A stretch of DNA of 33,929 bases from Bacteroidaceae bacterium (GTDB lineage Bacteria > Bacteroidota > Bacteroidia > Bacteroidales > Bacteroidaceae), in contig JAFYQQ010000044.1 in NCBI GenBank assembly GCA_017559845.1, positions 1-33,929 of the forward strand. The letters run 5' to 3'. The notes beneath the pieces are model-generated. The model was given only the letters and a program-made list of their open reading frames with translations. It was not told the DNA's origin and did no database searches. The position numbers were made by a program, and so were the translations under genes. Below are positions 7,707-16,917 of the stretch, piece after piece. Position 1 is the first letter of the stretch; each line of letters starts with the position of its first letter.

Positions 7707-8729
7707 ATGGCAAAAGTGGTAACAATGGGTGAGATAATGTTGCGGTTATCCACTCCAGGAAATTCAAGAATAGTTCAAAGCGATTCTTTTGATATAAACT
7801 ATGGAGGCGGTGAGGCAAATGTGGCTGTCAGTCTCTCCAATTTTGGGCACAATGCGTGTTTTGTCAGCAAGGTGCCAACGCATGAGGTGGGTCAGTCCGC
7901 ACTGAATAGTTTGCGCAAGTGGGGTGTCAATACCGACTATATTGCTCGCGGGGGTGCTCGCTTGGGCATCTATTTTCTTGAAACGGGAGCCAGTCTGCGT
8001 CCGAGCAAGGTCATTTATGACAGGGCAAATAGCAGCATCAGTATGGCGTCGCCAGCTGATTTTGACTTTGATGCCATATTCAAGGATGCGGAATGGTTTC
8101 ATTGGAGTGGCATTACCCCAGCCATAAGCGACGCTGCCGCCGAGTGTCTGCTTCAGGCTTGCATTGCAGCAAAAAGAGCGGGCGTTACTGTCAGTTGCGA
8201 TTTGAACTTCCGAAAGAAGCTGTGGACGCCAGAAAAAGCACAATCGGTCATGCGTCCCTTGATGCAGTATGTCGATGTTTGTATTGGTAACGAAGAGGAT
8301 GCAGAGCTGTGTCTTGGGTTCAAACCCGATGCAGACGTGGAAAACGGTAGCACCGATGCGCAGGGATACGAGCATATATTCAAAGGCATGATGTCTGCTT
8401 TTGGCTTTAAATATGTCGTAAGCACTCTTCGCGAAAGTTTCAGCGCCACACATAATGGATGGAAGGCCTTGATATATGACGGAACCGCTTTCTATAGCAG
8501 CACACGCTACGACATCAATCCCATTGTTGATCGTGTGGGCGGAGGTGATTCGTTCTCTGCTGGTATCATCCACGGACTTTTGTCCGGCTATGGCATGGAC
8601 AAAACGTTGGAGTTTGCAGTTGCCGCTTCCGCGCTCAAGCATACCATTCCAGGAGATGTAAATATGGTTACGATTCAAGAAGTGGAGTCATTGATGAACG
8701 GTAACATCAATGGCCGGGTACAAAGATAA
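7707..8729 (+). CDS. kdgK: 2-dehydro-3-deoxygluconokinase (PfkB family)
   Basis: Cytoplasmic sugar kinase that phosphorylates 2-keto-3-deoxygluconate (KDG) to KDPG with ATP. 340 aa from ATG 7707 (MAKVVTMGEIMLRL); an in-frame upstream extension to 7623 is possible but overlaps the promoter -7 box and lacks family similarity. PfkB signatures are visible: the N-terminal substrate motif NYGGGEANVAVSLSNFG and the C-terminal GGGDSFSAG, with catalytic-base Asp281 in GGGD (278-281). It is first in the operon, 9 bp before eda, whose enzyme uses its product. PfkB kinases vary in sugar specificity, but the neighbours make KDG the best assignment. Confidence 0.92.
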   Translation: MAKVVTMGEIMLRLSTPGNSRIVQSDSFDINYGGGEANVAVSLSNFGHNACFVSKVPTHEVGQSALNSLRKWGVNTDYIARGGARLGIYFLETGASLRPSKVIYDRANSSISMASPADFDFDAIFKDAEWFHWSGITPAISDAAAECLLQACIAAKRAGVTVSCDLNFRKKLWTPEKAQSVMRPLMQYVDVCIGNEEDAELCLGFKPDADVENGSTDAQGYEHIFKGMMSAFGFKYVVSTLRESFSATHNGWKALIYDGTAFYSSTRYDINPIVDRVGGGDSFSAGIIHGLLSGYGMDKTLEFAVAASALKHTIPGDVNMVTIQEVESLMNGNINGRVQR

Positions 8730-8738
8730 TACTTTCCT

Positions 8739-9407
8739 ATGCCAAGATTCGATAAATTAGCAGTATTGCAAAAAATGCAAGAGACAGGCATTGTTCCTGT
8801 TTTCTATCATAAGGATGCAGATGTTGTCAACAGTGTCATTAAGGCTTGTTATGACGGCGGCATCCGAGTTTTTGAGTTTACAAACCGCGGTGATTTTGCT
8901 CATGAAGTGTTTGCTGTGTGTGAAAAATACGTCGCTCAGCATTGTCCGGAAATGATATTGGGCGTGGGTTCTGTAGTGGATGCCCCAACAGCATCCCTGT
9001 ACATTCAGCTTGGCGCTTCATTTGTCGTTGGGCCTTTGTTCAATCCGGACATTGCGGTTGTGTGCAATCGCCGCCTCGTTCCTTATTGTCCCGGATGCGG
9101 AACCATAAGCGAGATTGGAAAGGCGCAAGAATGCGGTTGCGACTTGACCAAGGTTTTCCCCGGTGAGGTTTATGGCTCTACGTTTGTGAAGAACCTGATG
9201 GCGCCCTGTCCCTGGTCTAAAGTGATGGTAACAGGCGGTGTGTCACCCACAGAAGAGAGCATAAAGGAATGGTTTGCCGCTGGTGCGTTTTGTGTAGGCA
9301 TGGGAAGCAAACTCATTTCCAAAGATGTGATAAAGACACAAGACTGGGACAAGATCACTAATATTTGTAGCAATTGTCTGCGATATGTCAAGCTTGTAAA
9401 GAAATGA
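8739..9407 (+). CDS. eda: KDPG aldolase (bifunctional KHG/KDPG type)
   Basis: Class I aldolase cleaving 2-keto-3-deoxy-6-phosphogluconate into pyruvate and glyceraldehyde-3-phosphate in the cytoplasm; 222 aa, normal for Eda. The (beta/alpha)8 landmarks are present: Glu46 in FEFTNRG, the GVGSV loop (75-79), and the Schiff-base Lys138 in TKVFPG, followed by VTGGVSP near the C-terminus. The N-terminal phosphate/substrate position reads PVFYH instead of the enterobacterial PV(I/L)xR type, a variation seen in Bacteroidetes enzymes as far as I recall. It completes the lower uronate pathway directly after kdgK. Confidence 0.93.
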   Translation: MPRFDKLAVLQKMQETGIVPVFYHKDADVVNSVIKACYDGGIRVFEFTNRGDFAHEVFAVCEKYVAQHCPEMILGVGSVVDAPTASLYIQLGASFVVGPLFNPDIAVVCNRRLVPYCPGCGTISEIGKAQECGCDLTKVFPGEVYGSTFVKNLMAPCPWSKVMVTGGVSPTEESIKEWFAAGAFCVGMGSKLISKDVIKTQDWDKITNICSNCLRYVKLVKK

Positions 9408-9477
9408 ATAAGTTAAAGTAAAACATTATTTGATTTTTTCAAATTGCTGTAAATTAATTATATAATACTTTAAGTTG
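9408..9477. other. Intercistronic gap between eda and the MFS importer gene
   Basis: Seventy A/T-rich bases with a TTTGA/TCAAA mini-hairpin but no complete promoter or terminator seen; transcription probably runs through. Confidence 0.4.
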
Positions 9478-10932
9478 ATGCAAATGAATAAAATGAAAAG
9501 CACAAACTATCGCTGGGTAATATGCGGTATGTTGTTTTTGGCAACCACCATTAATTACATGGACAGACAGGTTCTTTCATTGACCTGGAAGGATTTTATT
9601 GCACCAGAGTTTCATTGGACAGATGCCGATTATGGCAATATTGCCGCTGTCTTTGCGCTTGTCTATGCCATAGCCAATATCTTTGCCGGCAGATTCATAG
9701 ACTGGATTGGCACGCGAAAAGGGTATATATGGGCTATTGTGGTGTGGTCGTTGGGTGCTTGCATGCACGCCTTTTGCGGTTTGGCCACAATATGGCAACT
9801 TGACCTTGGCGGAACGGAAGACCTTTTCCAGGCAACCGGCGCACTTGCCGTAACCATTTCCACTGTCAGTGCCTATTTCTTCATCATTTCTCGTGTTGTA
9901 CTTGGTGTTGGTGAGGCTGGAAACTTTCCCGCAGCCATTAAGGTTACCGCAGAATATTTCCCAAAGAAAGACCGCGCCTTTGCCACAAGTATTTTCAACA
10001 GTGGTTCCACAATCGGAGCATTGGTCGCTCCACTTAGCATTCCCTTGCTGGCACGCTATTTCAAGAATATCGGAGTAGGCAACGGATGGGAAATGGCATT
10101 TATTATCATCGGTGCCTTGGGCTTTGTATGGCTGGGATTCTGGCTATTCCTTTACCAGAAGCCAGAGCAAAGTAAGTATGTGAATGAGGCAGAACTTACA
10201 TATATCCATCAGGACGATGAGGAAAAGGATGGTGTTAAACCGGTAAATAACGAGCACGAACGCAATATCCCCTTTGTAAAATTCCTCACTTTCCCCCAGA
10301 CCTGGGCCATCTTCCTTGCCAAACTGATAACGGATGGTGTGTGGTGGTTTTTCCTCTTCTGGACACCTGCCTATTTGTCCGATGTTTATAATCTTCCCTC
10401 TGACAATCCAGTGGCAATACTTCTTATTTTTGTGTTGTATTCCATCACCATGCTTTCTCTTGTTGGAGGAAAACTGCCAACCATAATTGTAGACCGCACT
10501 GGGAAGCATCCTTACGACGCACGTTTGCAGGCGATGTTCTTCTTCACGCTCTTCCCATTGTTTACTTTGTTTGCACAGCCTTTGGGTACATATAGTTATT
10601 GGTTCCCTGTTATTTTGATTGGTATTGCGGGTGCGGCACATCAGTCGTGGTCTGCCAACCTTTTTTCTGTGGCAAGCGACCTTTTCCCAAAGAAAGCCAT
10701 TGCAACCATGACTGGCATCAATGGTTTGGCAGGAGGAATCAGTTCTTTTGCCATCAACAAGATTTCCGGTGAACTCTTCCTTTATGCAGATGCTTCACAA
10801 ATGACTTTCCTGGGTTTTTCTGGAAAACCTGCAGGTTACTTCATTGTCTTCTGCTATTGCGCTGTAGCCTATCTTTTGGGATGGTGTGTGCTGAAACTCC
10901 TTGTGCCTAAATACCGTCCCGTTAAGGAATAA
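9478..10932 (+). CDS. exuT: Hexuronate importer, MFS (ACS family, ExuT-like)
   Basis: Major-facilitator proton or sodium symporter of the anion:cation symporter family, predicted to import glucuronate or other hexuronates across the inner membrane. About 484 aa with 12 predicted helices. Family cues are NYMDRQVLS after helix 1, the GRFIDWIGTRKGY loop between helices 2 and 3, and GEAGNFPAAIKV leading to YFPKKDRA in helix 4-5. Several start codons are close together (TTG 9475, ATG 9478, 9484, 9493); 9478 is chosen as the first ATG. An insertion near residues 110-130 (WQLDLGGTEDLFQATG) lengthens the periplasmic loop. Its place between eda and uxuA supports hexuronate as substrate; the symbol is by analogy. 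Confidence 0.85.
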   Translation: MQMNKMKSTNYRWVICGMLFLATTINYMDRQVLSLTWKDFIAPEFHWTDADYGNIAAVFALVYAIANIFAGRFIDWIGTRKGYIWAIVVWSLGACMHAFCGLATIWQLDLGGTEDLFQATGALAVTISTVSAYFFIISRVVLGVGEAGNFPAAIKVTAEYFPKKDRAFATSIFNSGSTIGALVAPLSIPLLARYFKNIGVGNGWEMAFIIIGALGFVWLGFWLFLYQKPEQSKYVNEAELTYIHQDDEEKDGVKPVNNEHERNIPFVKFLTFPQTWAIFLAKLITDGVWWFFLFWTPAYLSDVYNLPSDNPVAILLIFVLYSITMLSLVGGKLPTIIVDRTGKHPYDARLQAMFFFTLFPLFTLFAQPLGTYSYWFPVILIGIAGAAHQSWSANLFSVASDLFPKKAIATMTGINGLAGGISSFAINKISGELFLYADASQMTFLGFSGKPAGYFIVFCYCAVAYLLGWCVLKLLVPKYRPVKE

Positions 10933-10958
10933 TGTTCACTAAAAAGTAGTTAAGTACT

Positions 10959-12146
10959 ATGATGGAAAAGACATGGCGTTGGTTTGGACGCAAAGATAAG
11001 ATTACACTTGATATGCTAAGGCAGATTGGTGTGGAAGGGATTGTAACCGCTCTTCATGATGTTCCTAATGGCGAGATTTGGACGCTTGAAAAGATTCTTG
11101 ATTTGAAGCAATATATCGAATCATTTGGGTTGCGTTGGAGCGTGGTTGAAAGTCTTCCTGTGTGCGAAAGCATCAAGTATGGTGGTCCCGACCGCGATGA
11201 ACTCATTGAGAAATATAAGATAAGTCTTGTAAACCTGGGTAGGGCAGGGGTGCATACCATTTGCTATAACTTCATGCCTGTGTTGGACTGGGCAAGGACT
11301 GACCTTGCTCACCCGAACCCAGAGGGAACGTCCAGTTTGTTCTTTTCACATGCCGAGTTTGCCTATTTCGATTGCGAAATCCTCAAACGTAACGGAGCCG
11401 AGCATGATTATACCCCCGAGACGTTAGCTTTGGTCAAGGAGATGAAGGAAAAATTCACTCCAGAGGATGAACACCGACTGGTTGAAAATATCATTGTCAA
11501 GACACAAGGTTTTGTGAATGGAAATATTACTGAGGACGATGAAAATCCGGTTGCCATATTCCGCGGTCTGTTGCATCTCTATGACGGCATCACGCCCGAA
11601 AAGCTAAGAGAAAACATGAAGTATTTCCTTGAAGCTATCATGCCGGTCTGTGATGAATGGGATATGAGGATGTGTGTGCATCCCGACGACCCACCCTTAC
11701 AGATATTGGGTCTGCCCCGAATTGTCACGAATGATGCCGACATTGACTGGCTAATGAATGCTGTACCCAATCCTCACAACGGACTCACTTTCTGTGCGGG
11801 ATCGCTCAGTGCGGGTCTTCACAATGATGTGCCAGCCTTGGCGCGCAAGTATGCCCAACGTACATGGTTTGTCCATCTTCGCAGTACAAATGTTTTCCCC
11901 AATGGAGATTTCAAGGAAGCCTCCCATTTGGCTGGTAGAGCCGATATTATTGAATTGTGCCGCATTTTCCGTAGTGAGAATCCCGGTTTGCCGATGCGTG
12001 TAGACCATGCTCCGTTGATGTTGGGTGATGAACGTATGGGCTATAATGCCGGCTACTCTTTCCACGGTCGTATGCTTGCGTTGGGTCAGGTGGAAGGTGT
12101 GATGGCTGTTGTGGACCGAGAATTTGAAGAACAATTAACAAAATAA
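10959..12146 (+). CDS. uxuA: Mannonate dehydratase
   Basis: Converts D-mannonate to 2-keto-3-deoxygluconate in the cytoplasm, a metal-dependent TIM-barrel enzyme; 395 aa, the usual UxuA length. Recognisable features are the N-terminal MEKTWRWFG and VEGIVTALHDVPNG, the CVHPDDPP motif with Cys239 and His241, the CAGSLSAG stretch, and FVHLRSTN. These carry the metal- and substrate-binding residues in the family. The gene begins 26 bp after the transporter and ends 12 bp before the SDR gene. Start ATG 10959; ATG 10962 is equally possible. Confidence 0.95.
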   Translation: MMEKTWRWFGRKDKITLDMLRQIGVEGIVTALHDVPNGEIWTLEKILDLKQYIESFGLRWSVVESLPVCESIKYGGPDRDELIEKYKISLVNLGRAGVHTICYNFMPVLDWARTDLAHPNPEGTSSLFFSHAEFAYFDCEILKRNGAEHDYTPETLALVKEMKEKFTPEDEHRLVENIIVKTQGFVNGNITEDDENPVAIFRGLLHLYDGITPEKLRENMKYFLEAIMPVCDEWDMRMCVHPDDPPLQILGLPRIVTNDADIDWLMNAVPNPHNGLTFCAGSLSAGLHNDVPALARKYAQRTWFVHLRSTNVFPNGDFKEASHLAGRADIIELCRIFRSENPGLPMRVDHAPLMLGDERMGYNAGYSFHGRMLALGQVEGVMAVVDREFEEQLTK

Positions 12147-12158
12147 CTCAGATAAAAC

Positions 12159-12974
12159 ATGAAAAGCAATTTGTTTGATATAAGAGACCGTGTGGTGGTC
12201 ATAACCGGTGGTACGGGAGTTTTAGGCCGTGAAATAGGCAAGTATCTGGCGCTTGAAGGAGCAAAGGTGGCTTTGCTTGGAAGGCGTAAGGAAGTGGGCG
12301 ATGCGTTAATTACCGACATCCTTTCACTTGGAGGCGAGGCAGTATTCTATTCCTGTGATGTAATGGACATGGCTTCTGTTGAGTCTGTTTGTGAGAAGAT
12401 AATGACACGTTATGGCCGTGTGGATGCTTTGCTGAATGCAGCAGGTGGAAATATGCCCGGAGCGACGATTACGCCCACTGGCACACTTTTCGATGTACAA
12501 GTTGAGGAATTTCAGAAGGTGCTGAATGTAAACCTCACAGGAACCGTTATTCCAACGCAAGTATTCCTTAAACCAATGGTCAAAGCCGGAAAAGGAGCTA
12601 TTGTCAATTTCAGCAGCATGGCGGCGTTCCGTCCGCTTACCCGTGTGATGGGTTATGCCGCGGCAAAGGCGGGTATCAGCAATTTTACAGCCTTCCTCGC
12701 CAACGAAGTGGCCTCCAAATTCACTCCCGGTATCCGTGTGAATGCAATTGCGCCAGGTTTCTTCCTTACCAACCAGAATCGTGCGCTGCTAACGAATCCA
12801 GATGGTAGTCTTACTGAACGTGGCGCCGATGTAATACGTCAAACTCCCTTCAAGCGTTTCGGCAAACCCGAGGAACTGTGCGGAACCATACATTATCTCA
12901 TCAGTGATGCATCTGCCTTTGTAACGGGTACGGTTGCGGTGGTAGATGGTGGTTTCAATGTATTTGCCATGTAA
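12159..12974 (+). CDS. uxuB: SDR-family D-mannonate/fructuronate oxidoreductase
   Basis: Short-chain dehydrogenase, 271 aa, predicted to reduce D-fructuronate to D-mannonate with NAD(P)H. It has the nucleotide-binding TGGTGVLG (16-23), NAAGG (93-97) and the catalytic Ser152/153, Tyr166 and Lys170 (GYAAAK). Enteric UxuB belongs to the unrelated long-chain polyol dehydrogenase family; an SDR in this slot resembles Bacillus subtilis YjmF. Position between uxuA and uxaC, and the absence of any other reductase in the operon, argue for the fructuronate step. The reaction is therefore inferred from context, the family from sequence. Confidence 0.82.
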   Translation: MKSNLFDIRDRVVVITGGTGVLGREIGKYLALEGAKVALLGRRKEVGDALITDILSLGGEAVFYSCDVMDMASVESVCEKIMTRYGRVDALLNAAGGNMPGATITPTGTLFDVQVEEFQKVLNVNLTGTVIPTQVFLKPMVKAGKGAIVNFSSMAAFRPLTRVMGYAAAKAGISNFTAFLANEVASKFTPGIRVNAIAPGFFLTNQNRALLTNPDGSLTERGADVIRQTPFKRFGKPEELCGTIHYLISDASAFVTGTVAVVDGGFNVFAM

Positions 12975-12986
12975 AATAGTATAGTT

Positions 12987-14390
12987 ATGAAAGCATTCAT
13001 GGACCAGAATTTTCTGTTGCAGACTGAAACCGCGCAGAAACTTTATCACGAGTCGGCCAAACATTTGCCCATTATCGACTATCATTGCCACCTCAATCCC
13101 CGCGAGGTGGCCGAGGACCATCGTTTCCGCTCCATAACCGAATTGTGGTTGGGTGGCGATCATTACAAATGGCGTGCCTTGCGTACCAATGGCGTGGATG
13201 AGCGTTACATTACCGGTGATGCAAGTGACTGGGAAAAGTTCCAGAAGTGGGCCGAGACTGTGCCTTATTGTATGCGCAATCCCATTTACCACTGGACTCA
13301 TCTTGAATTGCGCACCGCATTTGGCATTCAGAAACTGCTCAATCCAGAAACAGCGCGCGAAATCTATGATGAGTGCAATGAAAAGCTTCAACAACCGGGT
13401 TTTTCCGCGCGCGGTTTGATGCAGCACTATAATGTGGAGGTGGTCTGCACTACAGATGACCCTGCTGACACATTGGAATATCACCGCCAGACGCGCGAGA
13501 GTGGATTTTCTGTCAAGATGCTGCCCACATGGCGTCCGGACAAGGCAATGGCCATTGAGGACCCGGTTGCTTACAGGCAATATGTAGAACGTCTCTCTGA
13601 ATCTGCGAACAAGGAAATCCGCACTTACGATGACCTGCTGCTTGCTTTGCAGACACGGCACGACTATTTTGCGTCCCTTGGCTGCAGGCTTTCCGATCAT
13701 GGACTTACCGAGTTTTATGCTGATGATTTTACTTATAACGAGATTGAGACAATCTTCTCCAAGGTGATGGACGGCCATACACCCGACTCGGTGGAACTGG
13801 GTAAGTTCCGTTCCGCTTTGCTTCTTGAGTTTGGAAGACAAGATGCACGTGCCGGATGGACTCAACAATACCATTATGGCCCCATCCGCAACAACAACAG
13901 CAAGATGATGAGACTTCTTGGACCCGATACAGGTTATGACTCCATCGGAACGGTGGACACCGCAGCCTCAATGGCCCGTTTCCTTGACAAGCTCTGCGCT
14001 GAAGATAACCTTGCACAGACAATACTTTATTGCATAAATCCCTCTGACAATGAGATGCTCGCTACAATGATTGGCAATTTCCAGGAAGGTCCTGTACCTG
14101 GTAAGATTCAGTTTGGAAGCGGATGGTGGTTCAATGACCAAAAAGATGGCATGGAACGCCAGATGAATGCCCTTTCCCTGCTGGGTCTGCTTAGTCGTTT
14201 CGTCGGCATGCTCACGGACAGCCGTTCCTTCCTCTCTTATCCGCGTCATGAGTATTTCCGCCGCACTCTGTGTAACATGCTTGGCAATGACGTGGAGAAT
14301 GGAGAACTTCCCGTAGAAGAAATGCCGCGTATCAGCCGCATGGTGCAGGATATCTTTTATTATAATGCAAAGAATTATTTCCGTTTTTGA
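12987..14390 (+). CDS. uxaC: Glucuronate (uronate) isomerase
   Basis: Isomerises D-glucuronate to D-fructuronate (and D-galacturonate to D-tagaturonate), the first cytoplasmic step; 467 aa, matching UxaC of other bacteria. It is an amidohydrolase-fold enzyme: HCH of DYHCHLNP gives His33 and His35, CTTDDP marks the strand-4 region, and LSDHGL carries a further active-site acid and His. Although encoded last in the operon, it acts first. No altronate dehydratase or tagaturonate reductase is present, so within this window only the glucuronate branch is complete. ATG 12987 is 12 bp after the SDR stop. Confidence 0.95.
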   Translation: MKAFMDQNFLLQTETAQKLYHESAKHLPIIDYHCHLNPREVAEDHRFRSITELWLGGDHYKWRALRTNGVDERYITGDASDWEKFQKWAETVPYCMRNPIYHWTHLELRTAFGIQKLLNPETAREIYDECNEKLQQPGFSARGLMQHYNVEVVCTTDDPADTLEYHRQTRESGFSVKMLPTWRPDKAMAIEDPVAYRQYVERLSESANKEIRTYDDLLLALQTRHDYFASLGCRLSDHGLTEFYADDFTYNEIETIFSKVMDGHTPDSVELGKFRSALLLEFGRQDARAGWTQQYHYGPIRNNNSKMMRLLGPDTGYDSIGTVDTAASMARFLDKLCAEDNLAQTILYCINPSDNEMLATMIGNFQEGPVPGKIQFGSGWWFNDQKDGMERQMNALSLLGLLSRFVGMLTDSRSFLSYPRHEYFRRTLCNMLGNDVENGELPVEEMPRISRMVQDIFYYNAKNYFRF

Positions 14391-14396
14391 TTGAGC

Positions 14397-15488
14397 ATGT
14401 TCCAACTAATACTTTCTGCCACATTGTTGCTTCTTTGTGTAGCCAATGTCTATTTCTACCACCGTCTTGCGCAGTGGTTGCCGCCGCTTCATTGGTCGTT
14501 GCGTGTGGTCATGGCCTTGTTGCTTGTAGCCTTGTCTTCAAGTTTTATTGCAGCCATGATGATGCGTCATGCAAATGTGCAGGAATGGCTTGTCAAGTCG
14601 CTTTATAATGTGGGGTCTGTGTGGTTGGTGTTTATGTTATATGTGGTATTGTTTCTGCTCCTTGCAGATGCCTTGCGTCTGTTGTTCCCAACTTTCCGTC
14701 ACGGATTTCCTGTAGCCGTTGTTGCCACTTCTGTACTCTTGGCATACGGCTATTGGAACCGTTGCCATCCTCGTGTGGTGGATGTGGATATACCTTTGAA
14801 AGGATGGACGGGAGACACCCCTTTGACAGTTGTGGGCATCAGCGATGTGCACCTTGGAGATGGAACCGGCCGTAATAGGCTTTCCGGGTATGTGGATTTG
14901 ATAAACAATCTGAAACCACATGTAATCCTTATTGCCGGTGATCTCATTGATAATAGTCTTTATCCCCTCAAAAGCCAGCAAATGAAAGATGACCTCAACC
15001 GCCTGTATGCTCCGCATGGTATATACATGGTTCCAGGCAATCACGAGTATATAGCAAAAATTTGGAACGTGGAGCGTTATCTTAAGCAGACGCCAATCTG
15101 CCTCTTGCGCGATTCGGTGGTGAGCCTTCCGCAAGGCATTACGCTTGTGGGGCGCGATGACCGCCACAACAACCGCCGTTTGTCATTGGAAAATCTCATG
15201 TTTACTGCAGCGGATAAAAATCCCGTCATTGTGATGGACCATCAGCCCACAGAGATAGCTCTTGCCGATTCCCTCGGTGTGCAAATGGTCTTCTGTGGTC
15301 ATACCCACCGTGGTCAAATCTGGCCGCTTTCATGGCTCACAGATGTCATGTTTGAGCAAAGTCATGGATATCGCCGTTGGCAAAACGCGCATGCTTATGT
15401 GTCGCAGGGACTATCCCTTTGGGGGCCGCCTTTCCGTATCGGGTCTCACAGCGAGGTGGTGGTTTTCCATCTTCATTCCGCTCCGTAA
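14397..15488 (+). CDS. Membrane-anchored metallophosphoesterase (YkuE/YaeI-like)
   Basis: Calcineurin-like phosphoesterase, 363 aa. Four hydrophobic helices fill the N-terminus (about 2-22, 40-60, 75-100, 110-125). A dinuclear-metal catalytic domain follows with the full motif set: DVH (Asp150, His152), GD (Asp182), GNHE (Asn215, His216), His282 in MDHQP, and GHTH (301-304). Relatives act on phospholipid-type or small phosphoesters at the membrane; the substrate here is unknown. The ATG at 14397 is 6 bp after uxaC, so it is probably co-transcribed with the uronate genes, though no functional link is evident. A TTG two codons earlier was not used. Confidence 0.85.
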   Translation: MFQLILSATLLLLCVANVYFYHRLAQWLPPLHWSLRVVMALLLVALSSSFIAAMMMRHANVQEWLVKSLYNVGSVWLVFMLYVVLFLLLADALRLLFPTFRHGFPVAVVATSVLLAYGYWNRCHPRVVDVDIPLKGWTGDTPLTVVGISDVHLGDGTGRNRLSGYVDLINNLKPHVILIAGDLIDNSLYPLKSQQMKDDLNRLYAPHGIYMVPGNHEYIAKIWNVERYLKQTPICLLRDSVVSLPQGITLVGRDDRHNNRRLSLENLMFTAADKNPVIVMDHQPTEIALADSLGVQMVFCGHTHRGQIWPLSWLTDVMFEQSHGYRRWQNAHAYVSQGLSLWGPPFRIGSHSEVVVFHLHSAP

Positions 15489-15554
15489 GACAGATTCATT
15501 TTTTGCATTTATGCAGGCTTGCATGGGATTATTCTTTCATTTTTTGTCATATAA

Positions 15555-15586
15555 TTTGTACGTTTGAAGTATAATGTCTACTTTTG
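15555..15586 (+). promoter_or_regulatory. Bacteroidetes-type promoter of the FKBP-methyltransferase unit
   Basis: TTTG (15555-15558), exactly 20 bp, TACTTTTG (15579-15586). Predicted start near 15593, about 36 nt before the ATG at 15629. Confidence 0.7.
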
Positions 15587-15628
15587 CCCGGCAAAACAAT
15601 TAAGATTAACTTAAATCATTCAAAGAAT

Positions 15629-16027
15629 ATGGCAAAGAGGGATTATATCCAGACTAACCGCGAGTGGCTGGCTGCAAAAGCTACAGATAACGGCGTGCAA
15701 CCTCTGCCCAAGGGATTGTATTATAAAGTGCTGAATCAAGGAAAGAACGATGGAATACATCCTACACCAAACAGCATTGTAACGGTTCATTACACCGGCA
15801 CAACCATTAACGGTAAGAAGTTTGATAGCAGCTTGGGCGGTGCCCCGGTCGCATTCAGGCTCAAAACGCTTATCCCTGGTTGGATTGAAGCGATTCAGCA
15901 TATGTGTGTAGGCGACAAATGGGAGGTCTATATTCCAGCCGAAATGGGATACGGCCGCCAGTCCATTCCCGGCATTCCAGGCGGCTCAACACTGATTTTC
16001 ATTATCGAACTCTTTGGAATAGCCTGA
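15629..16027 (+). CDS. FKBP-type peptidyl-prolyl cis-trans isomerase
   Basis: Prolyl isomerase of 132 aa without a signal peptide, so probably cytoplasmic. The FKBP fold is clear: VTVHYTGT (61-68), KFDSS (74-78), IPGWIEAIQHM (92-102), IPAEMGYG (112-119) and the C-terminal TLIFIIELFGI. Residues 1-50 form a short helical lead-in typical of FklB-like proteins. ATG 15629 is chosen over an upstream ATG because that extension lies in the predicted promoter leader. Seven bp separate it from the methyltransferase gene, implying one operon. Confidence 0.92.
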   Translation: MAKRDYIQTNREWLAAKATDNGVQPLPKGLYYKVLNQGKNDGIHPTPNSIVTVHYTGTTINGKKFDSSLGGAPVAFRLKTLIPGWIEAIQHMCVGDKWEVYIPAEMGYGRQSIPGIPGGSTLIFIIELFGIA

Positions 16028-16034
16028 CACAGAC

Positions 16035-16832
16035 ATGGCCATTATTCATATAGACAGCATCCATCACCCTGGTGTGGAGGTCTTCGGTACGCTCACCGAA
16101 GCGCAACTGCGCAACGCATTGGAACCCGAGAAGGGTATTTTCATTGCAGAAAGTCCCAAGGTAATCCATGTGGCACTGAACGCTGGATACGAACCCGTGT
16201 CCTTGTTGTGCGAGGCAAAACACATTGCAGGCGATGCCGCACCTTTGCTTGAACGTTGTGGTGATATTCCTGTATATACCGGAAACAGGGATGTGCTGGC
16301 TTCCCTTACGGGATACACACTGACACGCGGCGTGCTTTGTGCCATGCGCCGTCCCAAACAGCCTTCCGTTGAAGAGGTCTGTCGAGACGCAAGACGTGTT
16401 GTAGTCATTCATGGTGTGGTTGACTCTACCAACATCGGTGCCATCTTCCGTTCGGCCGCTGCTTTAGGTATAGATGGCGTGCTGATAACGCGCGACTCGT
16501 GTGACCCGTTGAACCGTAGGGCTGTCCGTGTGTCTATGGGTTCTGTGTTCCTTGTGCCATGGACATGGCTCGATGCGCCGGTGGACTCCTTGCACCAATT
16601 GGGTTTCCAGACAGCAGCCATGGCTTTGACTGATGATTCCATTCCCCTTGACCATCCCAGTCTGAAAGCCTCGCCGCGGCTTGCGCTTATAATGGGAACG
16701 GAAGGCGACGGATTGCCGGCAGATACGATTGCCAGCACCACATATACCGTTAAAATACCCATGGCTCATAATGTAGATTCGCTCAATGTGGCGGCTGCAT
16801 CGGCCGTAGCATTTTGGGAATTGAGGGTTTGA
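16035..16832 (+). CDS. TrmH/SpoU-family RNA 2'-O-methyltransferase
   Basis: SPOUT (trefoil-knot) methyltransferase, 265 aa, using SAM to methylate rRNA or tRNA. An N-terminal substrate-binding domain (about 20-110) precedes the three SpoU motifs. Motif 1 has Asn133 and Arg139 in DSTNIGAIFRSA, motif 2 is IMGTEGDG (219-226), and motif 3 is IPMAHNVDSLNV (241-252). Which nucleotide is modified cannot be told from sequence alone. It is the second gene of the FKBP unit and ends before a bidirectional terminator. Confidence 0.92.
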   Translation: MAIIHIDSIHHPGVEVFGTLTEAQLRNALEPEKGIFIAESPKVIHVALNAGYEPVSLLCEAKHIAGDAAPLLERCGDIPVYTGNRDVLASLTGYTLTRGVLCAMRRPKQPSVEEVCRDARRVVVIHGVVDSTNIGAIFRSAAALGIDGVLITRDSCDPLNRRAVRVSMGSVFLVPWTWLDAPVDSLHQLGFQTAAMALTDDSIPLDHPSLKASPRLALIMGTEGDGLPADTIASTTYTVKIPMAHNVDSLNVAAASAVAFWELRV

Positions 16833-16862
16833 CTCTTCTGAATTCCAAAAATTATCCATAAT

Positions 16863-16896
16863 AAAGTTCCGCCCCTCAATTGAAAGGCGGAACTTT
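16863..16896. terminator. Bidirectional terminator between convergent units
   Basis: A perfect 11-bp stem, AAAGTTCCGCC (16863-16873) with GGCGGAACTTT (16886-16896), and a 12-nt loop. T-runs follow on the plus strand; a weaker one follows on the minus strand. It separates the methyltransferase gene from the LamG gene. Confidence 0.85.
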
Positions 16897-16917
16897 TTAC
16901 ATTCGTTTTTTTGTGGT

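Noticed and set aside
7764..8678. 304-aa minus-strand frame
   Set aside because: Antisense shadow of kdgK, which carries the full PfkB motifs.
12789..13874. 361-aa minus-strand frame
   Set aside because: Antisense shadow of the well-supported uxuB and uxaC genes; no motif.
15511..15524. ATGCA/TGCAT hairpin after the metallophosphoesterase gene
   Set aside because: Only five base pairs and no clean T-run; too weak to call a terminator.
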